Below are positions 1-7,776 of a stretch of 17,415 bases of DNA, in pieces. Position 1 is the first letter of the stretch; each line of letters opens with the position of its first letter. Position numbers and translations under genes: made by a program. The notes under the pieces are model-generated. The model was given only the letters and a program-made list of their open reading frames with translations. It ran no database searches and had not been told where the DNA came from. Source of the stretch: an uncultured Ruminococcus sp. (GTDB lineage Bacteria > Bacillota > Clostridia > Oscillospirales > Ruminococcaceae); assembly GCA_910576995.1 (NCBI GenBank), contig CAJTLC010000031.1, forward strand, positions 1 through 17,415, given 5' to 3'.

Positions 1-3000
1 TTTTATTATCTCACGGCGATACGCCGCGCTGTTTGGATAAAGATATGTGACGACCGTGATCTCTTTCGGCATACCTTGACGTGAAAGTACGTTTTCAACA
101 GCTTTTTCGATGCTGGATATAGGCGATACGACTTCGGCTTCGCGCTTGTTATCGCCTAAAACAGCCAGAAAATTGCCGTAATTCGCAGAAACTACCGTGC
201 CTTGTGCAAGATATGGAATCTGCGGAATAGTTATCGGCGGCAGCCATTCAAACGGCGCAAATCCCATGATCTCAACGCCGCGAATGCTGTCGAGAGCATA
301 ATTTATAGCGTTGAAAGGCTCCCAGATAATGCAGTTTATGCCGTAGATAAGCCCGTTCACAACATCGCGGAACACGTTGAAAATTCCGTCCACAATGCCG
401 TCGAAGATCGCTCCGCCGCTGCTGAATACGTATTTTACGGCTTCCCAAGCTTCCGTAAATTTTTCCCTGAACCAGTCCGTGATATGGCTGAAAACGCCCT
501 TTATGCCCTCCCAGACTGCCGAGAAATAAGCCTTTGCGCCGTCGAAAACAGCGGTTATCTTATCCCAAGCCTCCTGAAATTTATTGCCGAACCAGCCGCC
601 TATGGAATTGAACACGTCTTTAACAGCGTCCCGGATTTCCGAAAAATACTTCTTCGCCTTATCGAATATCTCCGTGATTTTATCCCAAGCCGCTTTGAAT
701 TTCTCTCCGAACCATTCGCCGACCTTTGCAAATATATTCTTGATTTTTGTCCATATACCGTCAAAAAAGCTGACAATGGGCGTGAATGTTTCCTTTATCC
801 AACTCACGGCTTCGTCAAAACATTTGCCGAACCATTCGCCGACGATCTCGAATTTCTCCTTGATATTTTCCCAGCGGTCGCCGAACCAGCCGCCGATTCC
901 CGAAAATACGCCTGTGATTCCGTCATGCGCTTCTATGAATTTTCCCGTGAACCACTCGCCGACGCCCGCGAATATTTCCTTGATACCGTTCCATTTTTCG
1001 CCGAACCAGTCAATAACCGCCGCGCCTTTTTCGTAGAGCCAGCCCCCGAATTCTTCTAATTTTCCCCATAAATTCGAGATAAATCCCGGTATACCTGCAA
1101 AAACATTGCCGAGCCATGTAAAAAATCCGTCAAGCGTATCGAAAAGCGACGATATAAATAAAATTATTCCGGGCAGTCTATTTTCTATCAAGGTTTTCAG
1201 ATATGGCAAAATAACGTACTGAAACGCCCATTCTACGCCGTTCCAGACCGCGTCCCAGATCGGTTTGATAGAATTCAGAAGTTCAAGCACGGATTCAAGC
1301 AGCGGTGCGAAATCTATCGTCGAAGCCCATTCTGCGGCTTTTTTCGCGCAGTTTGCGATAGTGCCGACCGCCTTGTTGAGCATCTCGAAAATTATAGTCA
1401 GAATCCGCTTCCCAACGTCCGATTCTTCCCATGCTTTCGCGAAATTTTCAACAAGATTCGACGCAGTTTTATTGATTCCCGTGATGATTTTTAGGATATT
1501 TTTCATCAGAGCAACGCCTGCGCCGCTGTTCCAGACTTCACGAAAACTCTTGGCAAAGCGGTTGACGACGCCTGTCAGCGCCGTCCACAAATCGACGTAC
1601 GACTGCACCAGAGCCGTACCCGTTCCGTCGCTGTTCCAAGCGTTTTCAAGCGCGATCGCGATATCGCCGATAATTCCGAGAATATTCCCGAAAATTTTGA
1701 AGATATTCCGCGCAAGCTGTTCTCCCGAGCCGTTTGTAAACACTTCCTCGATGCTGTCGCCGATTGAGAGAATCAGCGATTTTATGGCGTTAATTGCTCG
1801 TTTCGCGTTCTCGAATATTGCCGGCGATTCGTCCTCCCACGCTATTTTTATGGGTTCGAGCAGATTTTCAAAACGCTTTTTGAGATCGTCGGCAGCTTTT
1901 TCAACGGCATTCCCCGAAACAGTCGGAATTATTGCCGCAGTTCCGGGATTTCCCGAATCATCGGCGTTATCTGCGCTTTTAGAAGTCAGGATATTCAGCT
2001 CGTCAAATGCCGCAAGACTGCCTTTCTGCGCCTTTTCCGTCTCGGCGACCGCTTCCGTAAGCGCGTTCTGATTCTCTGCGCTGTCGGCTATATTTTGCGA
2101 TATTGCGGCGGTTTGCGAGGATTCCCACCCGAAAAGTTCAGACATTGCGTCGACTGCCGCGCCCGCCCATTTTGCCAGCATTTCGACCGCCGCAGTCATG
2201 CGCTGCACGCCGTCGATCGCTATCATCAATACGGGCTGACCGAGAGCTGCCAAAAGCTGCCGCCACGCCGCGTTAAGATTTCCCGTGACGTTTTCCCAGT
2301 TTTGCGCCTCTCTTGCCGCCTGACCTGTTGCTCCCGAAAGATCGTTTGCCTCTTTTACCATTTGCAAGAGTGTTAACTGTTTCTGAGCTTCCGAAAGCTG
2401 CATATATGATTTCCCGTAAAGCTTGTTTGCCATGGTGTTTCGCGTGATTTCCGTACATGATACGCCTAACGCCGCGTCGTTCATGTACAAGCCTTTCAGG
2501 AACGACCTTAAGCTTTCGGCAGTATCGTCAAGAGAACGATCGTAATACGCCGCGCTGTCGGCAGCAACTTGTAACGCGTCTTCCATTAGCCGCAGCGCCG
2601 TAACTGAATCCATGCCGCCTGCCTTTGCAAATGCGTATATTTGCGTACCGACGCCGCGCAGGCGTGATTCAAGTATGCCGCTTGAATCAGCAACACGACT
2701 AATTGCTGTGTTTGCCGATTCAAGGAACGTCCCAAAAGTCTGCTCCATTTGTGCATTAAGCGCGTTGACTGTTGCCGACGCTCTTATTAACGGCGTCAAG
2801 CTTTCGGTAACTCCGCGCAGTTCACCATAAATTTTATTTATGCCTTTCACTGTCGAAACAAACCAATTCACGCCAAAAACCGCGCCTATAGCCTTGCTTA
2901 AAGACGAAAGTTTTCCTTTCAGACCGCCCAAGCCTTCGTTGATTTTTTCCACGCCAGCTTTAAAACCTTCGGCAAGCAGCTTTGTGCTGAATACCAGAGT

Positions 3001-3012
3001 GCCGTCAGCCAT
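1..3012 (-). CDS. Phage tail tape measure protein (partial, runs off the left edge)
   Basis: The reading frame is open from an ATG at 3012 to base 1, giving at least 1004 residues with no stop in the window. The start is set by AAGGAGG a few bases upstream. Tape measure proteins fix tail length and pass through the tail tube into the cell. The N-terminal third (about residues 1-300) resembles PhageMin_Tail-type tape measure domains, with stretches such as NWENVTGNLNAAW. The middle is helical with hydrophobic patches. Residues about 684-865 form tandem tryptophan-rich repeats (WFGEKF...AWDKI). The last visible residues (YPNSAAYRREIIK) look close to the usual C-terminus, so little is probably missing. 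It follows the tail tube gene by 15 bases, the expected position. Size and position make the call secure. The exact C-terminus is not visible. Confidence 0.95.
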   Translation of the reverse strand, partial: MADGTLVFSTKLLAEGFKAGVEKINEGLGGLKGKLSSLSKAIGAVFGVNWFVSTVKGINKIYGELRGVTESLTPLIRASATVNALNAQMEQTFGTFLESANTAISRVADSSGILESRLRGVGTQIYAFAKAGGMDSVTALRLMEDALQVAADSAAYYDRSLDDTAESLRSFLKGLYMNDAALGVSCTEITRNTMANKLYGKSYMQLSEAQKQLTLLQMVKEANDLSGATGQAAREAQNWENVTGNLNAAWRQLLAALGQPVLMIAIDGVQRMTAAVEMLAKWAGAAVDAMSELFGWESSQTAAISQNIADSAENQNALTEAVAETEKAQKGSLAAFDELNILTSKSADNADDSGNPGTAAIIPTVSGNAVEKAADDLKKRFENLLEPIKIAWEDESPAIFENAKRAINAIKSLILSIGDSIEEVFTNGSGEQLARNIFKIFGNILGIIGDIAIALENAWNSDGTGTALVQSYVDLWTALTGVVNRFAKSFREVWNSGAGVALMKNILKIITGINKTASNLVENFAKAWEESDVGKRILTIIFEMLNKAVGTIANCAKKAAEWASTIDFAPLLESVLELLNSIKPIWDAVWNGVEWAFQYVILPYLKTLIENRLPGIILFISSLFDTLDGFFTWLGNVFAGIPGFISNLWGKLEEFGGWLYEKGAAVIDWFGEKWNGIKEIFAGVGEWFTGKFIEAHDGITGVFSGIGGWFGDRWENIKEKFEIVGEWFGKCFDEAVSWIKETFTPIVSFFDGIWTKIKNIFAKVGEWFGEKFKAAWDKITEIFDKAKKYFSEIRDAVKDVFNSIGGWFGNKFQEAWDKITAVFDGAKAYFSAVWEGIKGVFSHITDWFREKFTEAWEAVKYVFSSGGAIFDGIVDGIFNVFRDVVNGLIYGINCIIWEPFNAINYALDSIRGVEIMGFAPFEWLPPITIPQIPYLAQGTVVSANYGNFLAVLGDNKREAEVVSPISSIEKAVENVLSRQGMPKEITVVTYLYPNSAAYRREIIK
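418..963 (-). repeat. In-frame 120-bp (40-residue) tandem repeat array in the tape measure gene
   Basis: Reading the minus strand, units start at 963, 843, 723 and 603, and a partial one starts at 483, an exact 120-base spacing. Each begins V/I-G-G/E-W-F and most contain an AWDKI-like core. The unit starting at 963 is itself two shorter WF-repeats of 22 and 18 residues. The copies are diverged, so this is an old coding duplication and not a recent DNA repeat. In tape measure proteins, repeat number affects tail length. Confidence 0.85.
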
Positions 3013-3027
3013 AGCGAAGCCTCCTTA

Positions 3028-3573
3028 TTATTTGTTGAGATCAACTGTTGTGGGGACTGTGAAAGTTTTTGTTTTGAGATCGAAATTCCCCTTGACTCGT
3101 CCGCCGTTGTTGTGTATCGTAAACGGCACAGAAATTCCTGAAGTATCGCCGCCTATGCTGTTCGGAACAACGTAAACGTTCTCGCGGTACGCCCAGATGA
3201 CTCTTCCGCCGCCGTCGATGAGAATGTCAACTTTCGTAGTCTGACAGCCTGCGCCCGTGCGGCGGTTATTAGCGATATCCATGAGTTTTTCGCCCAGAAC
3301 TTCGGGGACGTCGGGATTCGAGGTTGATTCAGCCGCGTTCAGCTCGATAAGATAAGGGTCGACGTCGGAACTCACTTCATAACCGCTGTGGATCACCGAA
3401 GTTTCGCCCCAGATATTCTTTTTCGTCTCGACGCTCGGATTGAGATTTTCCATATATTCCTCCAAATCCTTACCCAGACGCACGTAATTCGTGCTGTCCG
3501 TGACCGCCGTCGCAGGGTCGCCGAGGGGATTTGCGTCGATAAAATGCACTAAATATCTTCTTTCTGCTTTCAT
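3028..3573 (-). CDS. Major tail (tail tube) protein
   Basis: This 181-residue protein matches the Firmicutes siphovirus tail tube pattern: RLGKDLEEY near residue 32, then N-P-x-V-E-T-K-K-N-I-x-G-E-T-S, an S-S-D-V-D-P-Y segment, R-R-T-G, V-I-W-A-Y-R-E-x-V-Y-V-V-P, and G-G-D-T-S-G-I near the C-terminus. It would polymerise into the tail tube around the tape measure. The ATG at 3573 follows GGAGG. It lies between the Gp15-like chaperone and the tape measure gene. In many related phages the tube gene precedes the chaperones, so this position is slightly unusual. The family call rests on remembered family pattern, not on a search. Confidence 0.88.
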   Translation of the reverse strand: MKAERRYLVHFIDANPLGDPATAVTDSTNYVRLGKDLEEYMENLNPSVETKKNIWGETSVIHSGYEVSSDVDPYLIELNAAESTSNPDVPEVLGEKLMDIANNRRTGAGCQTTKVDILIDGGGRVIWAYRENVYVVPNSIGGDTSGISVPFTIHNNGGRVKGNFDLKTKTFTVPTTVDLNK

Positions 3574-3582
3574 TTTTTCCTC

Positions 3583-4146
3583 CTACCCGAGCAGCGCGTT
3601 GAGCCGATCGCGCTCCTCCTGCTCTTCTTTCGTGTATTTTGTCTTTATTTCAATGAGTTCTTTATTTTCGCGGAAGAACTCGCTTTCCCATTTTTCAAGC
3701 TTTTTTCCGCGCGCTTTTTTACTGCGGATATGGACGACCTGCGAAAATAAGCCCTCGCCGATCTCCCCGAAATATCCGAGAAAACTCCACCAATGCAGAT
3801 AAGGCAGCGCACGGGTTTCGCAGCCTGCCGCCTTATTTATCGCAGGAAAAATTATTCCCTCGTCCTGTTCCCAGTCGAGGATTTTAGCCCTCGAAACGCT
3901 GCTTGTGGGAGTTTTTCGACCGCCCTCCGCAAACCAATAAGCCTTGTCGGCAGCTTCCTGCATATGCTCTTTGGGAATGCTCTCAAAGTCGATATACAGG
4001 CGTTTCATGCATATGTAGCATTTCTCGGCGTTCGTCAGTTCAGGGTCGCCGAACGCCGCGTAAATATTTAACATTACCCGAAAATCCGAGTTTATGGGAT
4101 AATTCTTTCCGCCTATTTTCAAACTTGTCGGCAGTTCCCCGATCAT
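3583..4146 (-). CDS. Phage Gp15 family protein (tail assembly chaperone-like)
   Basis: The 187-residue protein has the Gp15 family signature: an N-terminal LPTSLKIGGKNYPINSDFR, then DWEQDE (about 111-116), a central YLHWWSFLGYFGEIGEG, and a highly charged C-terminal tail rich in Lys and Glu. Gp15 proteins sit just before the tape measure gene in many Firmicutes siphoviruses and are generally taken as the second tail assembly chaperone. The start ATG overlaps the stop of the previous gene as ATGA, so translation is probably coupled. I see no need for a programmed frameshift because each gene has its own start. Confidence 0.88.
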   Translation of the reverse strand: MIGELPTSLKIGGKNYPINSDFRVMLNIYAAFGDPELTNAEKCYICMKRLYIDFESIPKEHMQEAADKAYWFAEGGRKTPTSSVSRAKILDWEQDEGIIFPAINKAAGCETRALPYLHWWSFLGYFGEIGEGLFSQVVHIRSKKARGKKLEKWESEFFRENKELIEIKTKYTKEEQEERDRLNALLG

Positions 4147-4538
4147 GAATCTTCACCCAAATATTTCTGCACTTCGGGGCGTATTTCGCTCTGAACCGCC
4201 TTGAATTCCTTTTCCAGAGCAGGAAGAAGGGCTTCCAGAAAAGCTTCGTACAGGGCTTTTCCGTTTTTCAAGAGCGCAAACGGACTTGCATTTCCGAAAG
4301 CAGGCGTGCAGATATCCGAATCGAACGCAGCATTGATTATCTCGCGGAATTCTACGCCTGCCTTGTACAGATCGCTGCCGCTCATTTTGCCGTATTTTTC
4401 GCGTAATTTATCGATATCCGCCATCGCTTTTTCAATACGCTCTTTAAGATTCGGGTCTACCCGAAAACGAATTATCCTGCTTTTATCTCCGTTCACATCG
4501 TATTCGCGATAACCTTCGTCAAATTTTAAAGTTTCCAT
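4143..4538 (-). CDS. Putative tail assembly chaperone (DUF6673-like)
   Basis: This 131-residue protein starts LKFDEGYREYDVNGDKSR and is followed by IIRFRVDPNLKERIEKA. I associate this pattern with the DUF6673 family, found just upstream of Gp15 in Firmicutes phages. It is mainly helical and acidic. The ATG at 4538 is preceded by GGGAGA at good spacing. The stop overlaps the start of the Gp15 gene by four bases. By position it would be the first tail chaperone (lambda gpG-like role). The role is inferred from position, and the family name is from memory. Confidence 0.72.
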   Translation of the reverse strand: METLKFDEGYREYDVNGDKSRIIRFRVDPNLKERIEKAMADIDKLREKYGKMSGSDLYKAGVEFREIINAAFDSDICTPAFGNASPFALLKNGKALYEAFLEALLPALEKEFKAVQSEIRPEVQKYLGEDS

Positions 4539-4539
4539 A

Positions 4540-4983
4540 TCAATCTCCCGTTTCTGCCGAATATTCGGCGTTTATTTGCAGTTGATACTGCATCCCGTCT
4601 ATGTTGTTTTCCTGCGGTACTGCATACAGCATTCCGTTGGACGCCTTGATCTCCAGAATTTCGCCGCCGTATTCCTTATCGCCGATAACGCTTGTGACAG
4701 CCGCGCCTTTCTGCATTTCAAGCCATGCCGATAATTCAAGGATCGCGCTGCTGTTGCTCAATCTCTCGTAATCGTTTATGCCACTAAACGTCGAATAAAG
4801 CATAAAACTGTGTTTACGCCTCTGATTTCCGAGAATATCCTTTTTTACAAGAGTATCGCCAATCGACGACAAACCATAGCTTGTCGGATTCGTATCGGCA
4901 AAATCTATATGCACCTCGTTGCAAATCTCGCTGATTCTCGGGAATTTTGCGAGAATATCGCGCGCTTTTTCGATTATATTCAC
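4540..4983 (-). CDS. Minor capsid / tail terminator-like protein
   Basis: The protein is 147 residues. Features include VHIDFADTNPTSYGLSS near residues 24-40, then R-R-K-H-S-F-M-L-Y-S and a C-terminal QYQLQINAEYS. I recognise this as the phage minor capsid type that occupies the tail terminator (neck) position in Firmicutes siphoviruses. The start is a GTG at 4983, supported by GAGG five bases upstream. It is packed against the genes on both sides (2 bases upstream, 1 base downstream). A role in closing the tail tube is inferred from position. Confidence 0.7.
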   Translation of the reverse strand: MNIIEKARDILAKFPRISEICNEVHIDFADTNPTSYGLSSIGDTLVKKDILGNQRRKHSFMLYSTFSGINDYERLSNSSAILELSAWLEMQKGAAVTSVIGDKEYGGEILEIKASNGMLYAVPQENNIDGMQYQLQINAEYSAETGD

Positions 4984-4985
4984 AC

Positions 4986-5354
4986 TTACCTCATTATCTT
5001 CTGCGCGCCTCTTAAAATTTCATCGGCGTGCCGATCTTTCATGACCTCAAACCAATAGCTTGCACCGTCGGGATTGCCAGTAATGCGCGATCTCCACCGC
5101 TGATAATAGCGGTGTTTTGCAAAAGGAGCCGTAAAAATTATTCGCCCCGGTTCTGCAATTTGAACCGAATTTTTAAGGGTCTCCGCATTTGAATAACTCG
5201 GAATCGCAACGGGAATATATGGCATCATTTTTTCAACACATTCGTTGTCGATGTACTCCTGAGCCTTTTCAAAATCTTCCTCGCGAAGCTTGTTTGCAGC
5301 CTTATTTAGCACGAAATCAAGGGCAATTTTGGCAATTATCGCTCCACCACTCAT
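4986..5354 (-). CDS. Minor capsid protein (HK97 gp10-like / minor capsid 2 type)
   Basis: This 122-residue protein has the typical layout: an N-terminal helix, then EKAQEYIDNECVEKMMPYIP, a segment FTAPFAKHRYYQRWRSR, a short loop ending GASYWFEVMKDRHADEIL, and a basic tail. In related phages this protein sits at the head-tail junction (neck). In most homologues I recall, the residue pattern before the middle reads T-G-x-L-x-x-S. Here the matching stretch appears to be S-N-A-E-T-L-K-N-S. The ATG at 5354 is preceded by GAGGTGATC. Confidence 0.75.
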   Translation of the reverse strand: MSGGAIIAKIALDFVLNKAANKLREEDFEKAQEYIDNECVEKMMPYIPVAIPSYSNAETLKNSVQIAEPGRIIFTAPFAKHRYYQRWRSRITGNPDGASYWFEVMKDRHADEILRGAQKIMR

Positions 5355-5358
5355 AAGA

Positions 5359-5727
5359 TCACCTCATTGTAAAAATATAGTCGGGCAGCGTTCCGTAAAT
5401 CTTGATATCAATCGATTTTATAACGCCGTAATCGGAATAAAGTTTGCGGAATTCCGCCATGCTTTCGGAAATGCTCTTCTCGCTTGCAACGTCAAATTCA
5501 AATTCGCACGCTCCTTTTACTGCTATATCGCCGATTTTGGGCGTATATGAAGAATCGGGAGAATTGACCGCGAAAATATGAACGCTTGCTTCGCCGTCTG
5601 ATTTTATGCCGTCTTTGGCGAATTTACGGCTTCGCTGATCGCTGTAATGCGCGTCTTTAAATATATGCTTCGCAAAAGTATCACGTTCAAAAATAGTAAT
5701 ATCAGCATTTGTAACAAGTCGCTGCAC
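5359..5727 (-). CDS. Head-tail connector protein, C-terminal part of a frameshifted gene
   Basis: From 5727 the frame gives 122 residues starting QRLVTNADITIFERDTF, similar to a small neck/minor capsid protein of Firmicutes phages. The GTG at 5727 has no good ribosome binding site. The same frame stays open upstream to about 5790 and there encodes IQGIEENIPLAWHKKV, which is the expected continuation of the preceding gene's domain. So this segment is either the second half of one roughly 215-residue protein split by a one-base deletion near 5785-5789, or a separate gene read by poor initiation. Either way it is in the neck gene cluster. The family call is moderate. Confidence 0.6.
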   Translation of the reverse strand: MQRLVTNADITIFERDTFAKHIFKDAHYSDQRSRKFAKDGIKSDGEASVHIFAVNSPDSSYTPKIGDIAVKGACEFEFDVASEKSISESMAEFRKLYSDYGVIKSIDIKIYGTLPDYIFTMR

Positions 5728-6005
5728 CTTGACTTTTTTATGCCATGCAAGCGGAATGTTCTCCTCGATTCCCTGAATCGAATAGCCATCGTGCGGAAAT
5801 TCTCACCGAAAAAGCTGATTTTCCGATCTGTCCAGACGTGAGAATCGCCTTTTGGAATCGCGAGAATGTATGTTATCAATCCGCTTTCATCTGAAAAATT
5901 CGTCATATCCTGCGAATTCGGTTCGCCGATAAGAACATTGGAAATCGTTTCGGGAATGCCGTTATCCCATAATATCACGTCGCTTCCCTTAATCAGCTGC
6001 TTCAT
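5604..6005 (-). CDS. Putative minor capsid (neck) protein, frameshifted after residue 73
   Basis: The ATG at 6005 has GGAGGTG seven bases upstream and overlaps the previous gene by 17 bases. Residues 1-73 match a phage minor capsid family: VLIGEPNSQDM, YILAIPKGDSHVWTD, and FFGENFRTM. After Met73 the annotated frame becomes Arg- and Leu-rich (RESRRTFRLHG) and unlike the family. The family continuation (GYSIQGIEENIPLAW) is found one frame over, immediately downstream. Restoring one G at 5785-5789 (ATGGC to ATGGGC) would join it to the segment ending at 5359. The tail of this ORF (residues 74-133) is therefore likely junk. It could be a real mutation in a decaying prophage or a sequencing error. 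Confidence 0.65.
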   Translation of the reverse strand: MKQLIKGSDVILWDNGIPETISNVLIGEPNSQDMTNFSDESGLITYILAIPKGDSHVWTDRKISFFGENFRTMAIRFRESRRTFRLHGIKKSRCSDLLQMLILLFLNVILLRSIYLKTRITAISEAVNSPKTA

Positions 6006-6399
6006 CCGAATACACCTCCAGACCGCCGTAAGTCTGCCGCATAAGTCCAAGGTCTTTCAGCTCATTTCGCATAAAATAAACGGACTGTCCCGCATTAAGA
6101 TACGTCATCGAAACGCTGTATCCCAACGCCGACTGTGACGCTTGCGAGACCGACGGCGCGGAATCCGAAATACTGCTCAAAGCTCGATATACAGCCTGTA
6201 TCACGGTATTTTTCATGACAATAGCCATATCTTCGTCAGCCTGCATTTCATCGGGATTTTTACCGTATTTTTTGCATATCAATCTCAATTTAGCACAAGC
6301 CGCCGAGATCAACACTTCGGCGGCTTCTTCCTGCTGCGGCGTCATTAAGATTCCAAGGATTTTCAGATCGCTGACATCGGCAAAATTTGAGTTAATCAT
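5989..6399 (-). CDS. Head-tail connector protein (Gp19/Gp15/Gp42-like)
   Basis: This 136-residue helical protein directly follows the major capsid gene, overlapping its stop by four bases (ATGA). The N-terminus reads FADVSDLKILGILMTPQQEEAAEVLISAACAKL, matching the Phage_Gp19-type pattern of a conserved opening plus a helical bundle. A middle V-I-x-A-V-Y-R-A-L segment and a C-terminal MTYLNAGQSVYF follow. Such proteins form the connector ring below the portal. The start lacks a strong ribosome binding site, consistent with coupling to the capsid gene. Confidence 0.78.
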   Translation of the reverse strand: MINSNFADVSDLKILGILMTPQQEEAAEVLISAACAKLRLICKKYGKNPDEMQADEDMAIVMKNTVIQAVYRALSSISDSAPSVSQASQSALGYSVSMTYLNAGQSVYFMRNELKDLGLMRQTYGGLEVYSDEAAD

Positions 6400-7319
6400 G
6401 TAATTTTACCCGTTTCCGAATTGCTCTGAGAAGCTGCTGCGGCAATAATCGCAAACGAATTTTTATTGAGAATTCCCCAGCCGATATACGCCTCCGATCT
6501 GAGTACTATCTGATTTGTACGCTTTAGATCGCCTTGACCGTCGGGGTCGCCGTATTCGATGATCTCAAGAGGAATGTTTTCAGAATATCCCCATTTAAAA
6601 GCGTTTGCGAAGTCTCCGACAATAGCCCTGTCAAGACTGTTTCCGAACGATACCGTATTATTTACATCGGAAGCCATGCCGCCGAACGACGCGGGATTTG
6701 CGCCGAATCTGAATTCAGGATACATTGGCAAATGCGAATCCGCAGTTTTCATCGCGCCGAGTGCCGCTCCAAATGCAGGAGACATTGCGATTCCCGAAAT
6801 ATCGCCGTCGGCAGTCTGGATAAGAGCGACCGCGGAATCAATATTATCATCGGGAGCAGAGGTTGAAAAGGTTGCGGTAAGCGTTACCGCCTTATCAAAG
6901 CAGTTGTTTCCGACTGTTGCCGAAGCTGCGCCGTCATAGGGATTTACGTCGTGAATCGCCGCAATATCAAGCGCACGCGCGATCTTTTTGGCGAATCCAT
7001 CCGAAAATGCTTCAAGATAGGGAAGCTGCTTTTCCTCTGAAAGTTTGGTGAACTCGTCCGTAACGCGATGCTGATAAACGAACTTGATCGGCTTAATGGT
7101 GACGTTTTCGAAAGCGGCTTCTCCTGCGGGTTTATTGCCGCCCTCGCCGACAATAGAAGCCTCGCCGTCCATGCTGAAAATAAATGTGTCAACGCCTGCA
7201 AACGGCATGGGAACTGCTCCCGAAAGCTTCGCAAGAGAAGAATGTCCCTTGACCTTGTTGAACATCTGCGTAACAAGTTCGGGCTTGAAAAGAGTTGATG
7301 ATGTTGTGATCTTGCTCAT
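6396..7319 (-). CDS. Major capsid protein (HK97 fold)
   Basis: The 307-residue protein has the HK97-type capsid layout: a short N-terminal arm, then GVDTFIFSMDGEASIVGEGG (about residues 42-61, the E-loop region), a spine helix around FSDGFAKKIARALDIAAIHD, and a P-domain/A-domain C-terminus ending in VLRSEAYIGWGILNKNSFA. It has no large N-terminal delta domain, which fits the separate scaffold gene just upstream. The ATG at 7319 is preceded by GGAGAT. Order scaffold, capsid, connector is standard. I see no fused protease domain. Confidence 0.92.
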   Translation of the reverse strand: MSKITTSSTLFKPELVTQMFNKVKGHSSLAKLSGAVPMPFAGVDTFIFSMDGEASIVGEGGNKPAGEAAFENVTIKPIKFVYQHRVTDEFTKLSEEKQLPYLEAFSDGFAKKIARALDIAAIHDVNPYDGAASATVGNNCFDKAVTLTATFSTSAPDDNIDSAVALIQTADGDISGIAMSPAFGAALGAMKTADSHLPMYPEFRFGANPASFGGMASDVNNTVSFGNSLDRAIVGDFANAFKWGYSENIPLEIIEYGDPDGQGDLKRTNQIVLRSEAYIGWGILNKNSFAIIAAAASQSNSETGKIT

Positions 7320-7330
7320 AAAAAATCTCC

Positions 7331-7768
7331 TTATCTGTCGTTAATATTTTTAAGCATTGATAAATATGCCGCTTCTTCCGTACTTTTTACGGGAGATTCG
7401 CTTGAAAACTTCGGCGAAGCATTCGGTTTCGCGAGGTATTTAGCCATTTTCTCAGCATCCGCCCTGATATCTTTTTCCGTTTCACCTGACAGCTTTTCCG
7501 CAAGTTCAAAGGGAATTCCCGATTCAAGCGCGATCTTCATCTTCGCCGAGCTAATCTCGTAAGCCTTGTTTTTGGCTGTAAGATCGGCAATGGTAGTAGC
7601 GTTTTCGCTGATTTTTTCATTGAGTTTCGATACTTCATCGGGAGATAAATATCCCTCGAACCGCTTCGTTACCTCTTCCGTGATCGCCGCTGTATTAGCT
7701 TCAAGCCTGTCTTTTACGGCGTTGTCGAAATCTTCCTGCGAGGTTATAGCCGTGAATTCCTGTTCCAT
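7331..7768 (-). CDS. Phage scaffolding protein (DUF4355-like)
   Basis: This 145-residue, acidic, strongly helical protein has a coiled-coil core (about 25-75, VSKLNEKISENATTIADLTA), then a conserved-looking KMKIALESGIPFELAEKLSGETEKD and a charged flexible tail. That is the usual arrangement of Firmicutes scaffolds that precede the capsid gene. It would guide procapsid assembly and leave before or during packaging. The ATG at 7768 follows AGGAGG with short spacing. It is 8 bases after the terminase gene and 11 bases before the capsid gene. Confidence 0.88.
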   Translation of the reverse strand: MEQEFTAITSQEDFDNAVKDRLEANTAAITEEVTKRFEGYLSPDEVSKLNEKISENATTIADLTAKNKAYEISSAKMKIALESGIPFELAEKLSGETEKDIRADAEKMAKYLAKPNASPKFSSESPVKSTEEAAYLSMLKNINDR

Positions 7769-7776
7769 AAGTCCTC

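Noticed and set aside
418..963. Regularly spaced repeats that might suggest a CRISPR array
   Set aside because: The period is 120 bases, copies are diverged, and the repeats are in-frame coding sequence.
202..2071. Long plus-strand open frames (202-1059, 1265-2071) with repeated peptide patterns
   Set aside because: They are antisense to the tape measure gene. The pattern simply mirrors its repeats, and they lack ribosome binding sites and family resemblance.
4140..4150. Programmed frameshift joining the two tail chaperones as in lambda G/GT
   Set aside because: The genes overlap as ATGA with a separate start, and no slippery run is visible at the junction.
6534..6939. Two plus-strand open frames opposite the capsid gene
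   Set aside because: They are shadows of a confidently identified gene in the other strand.
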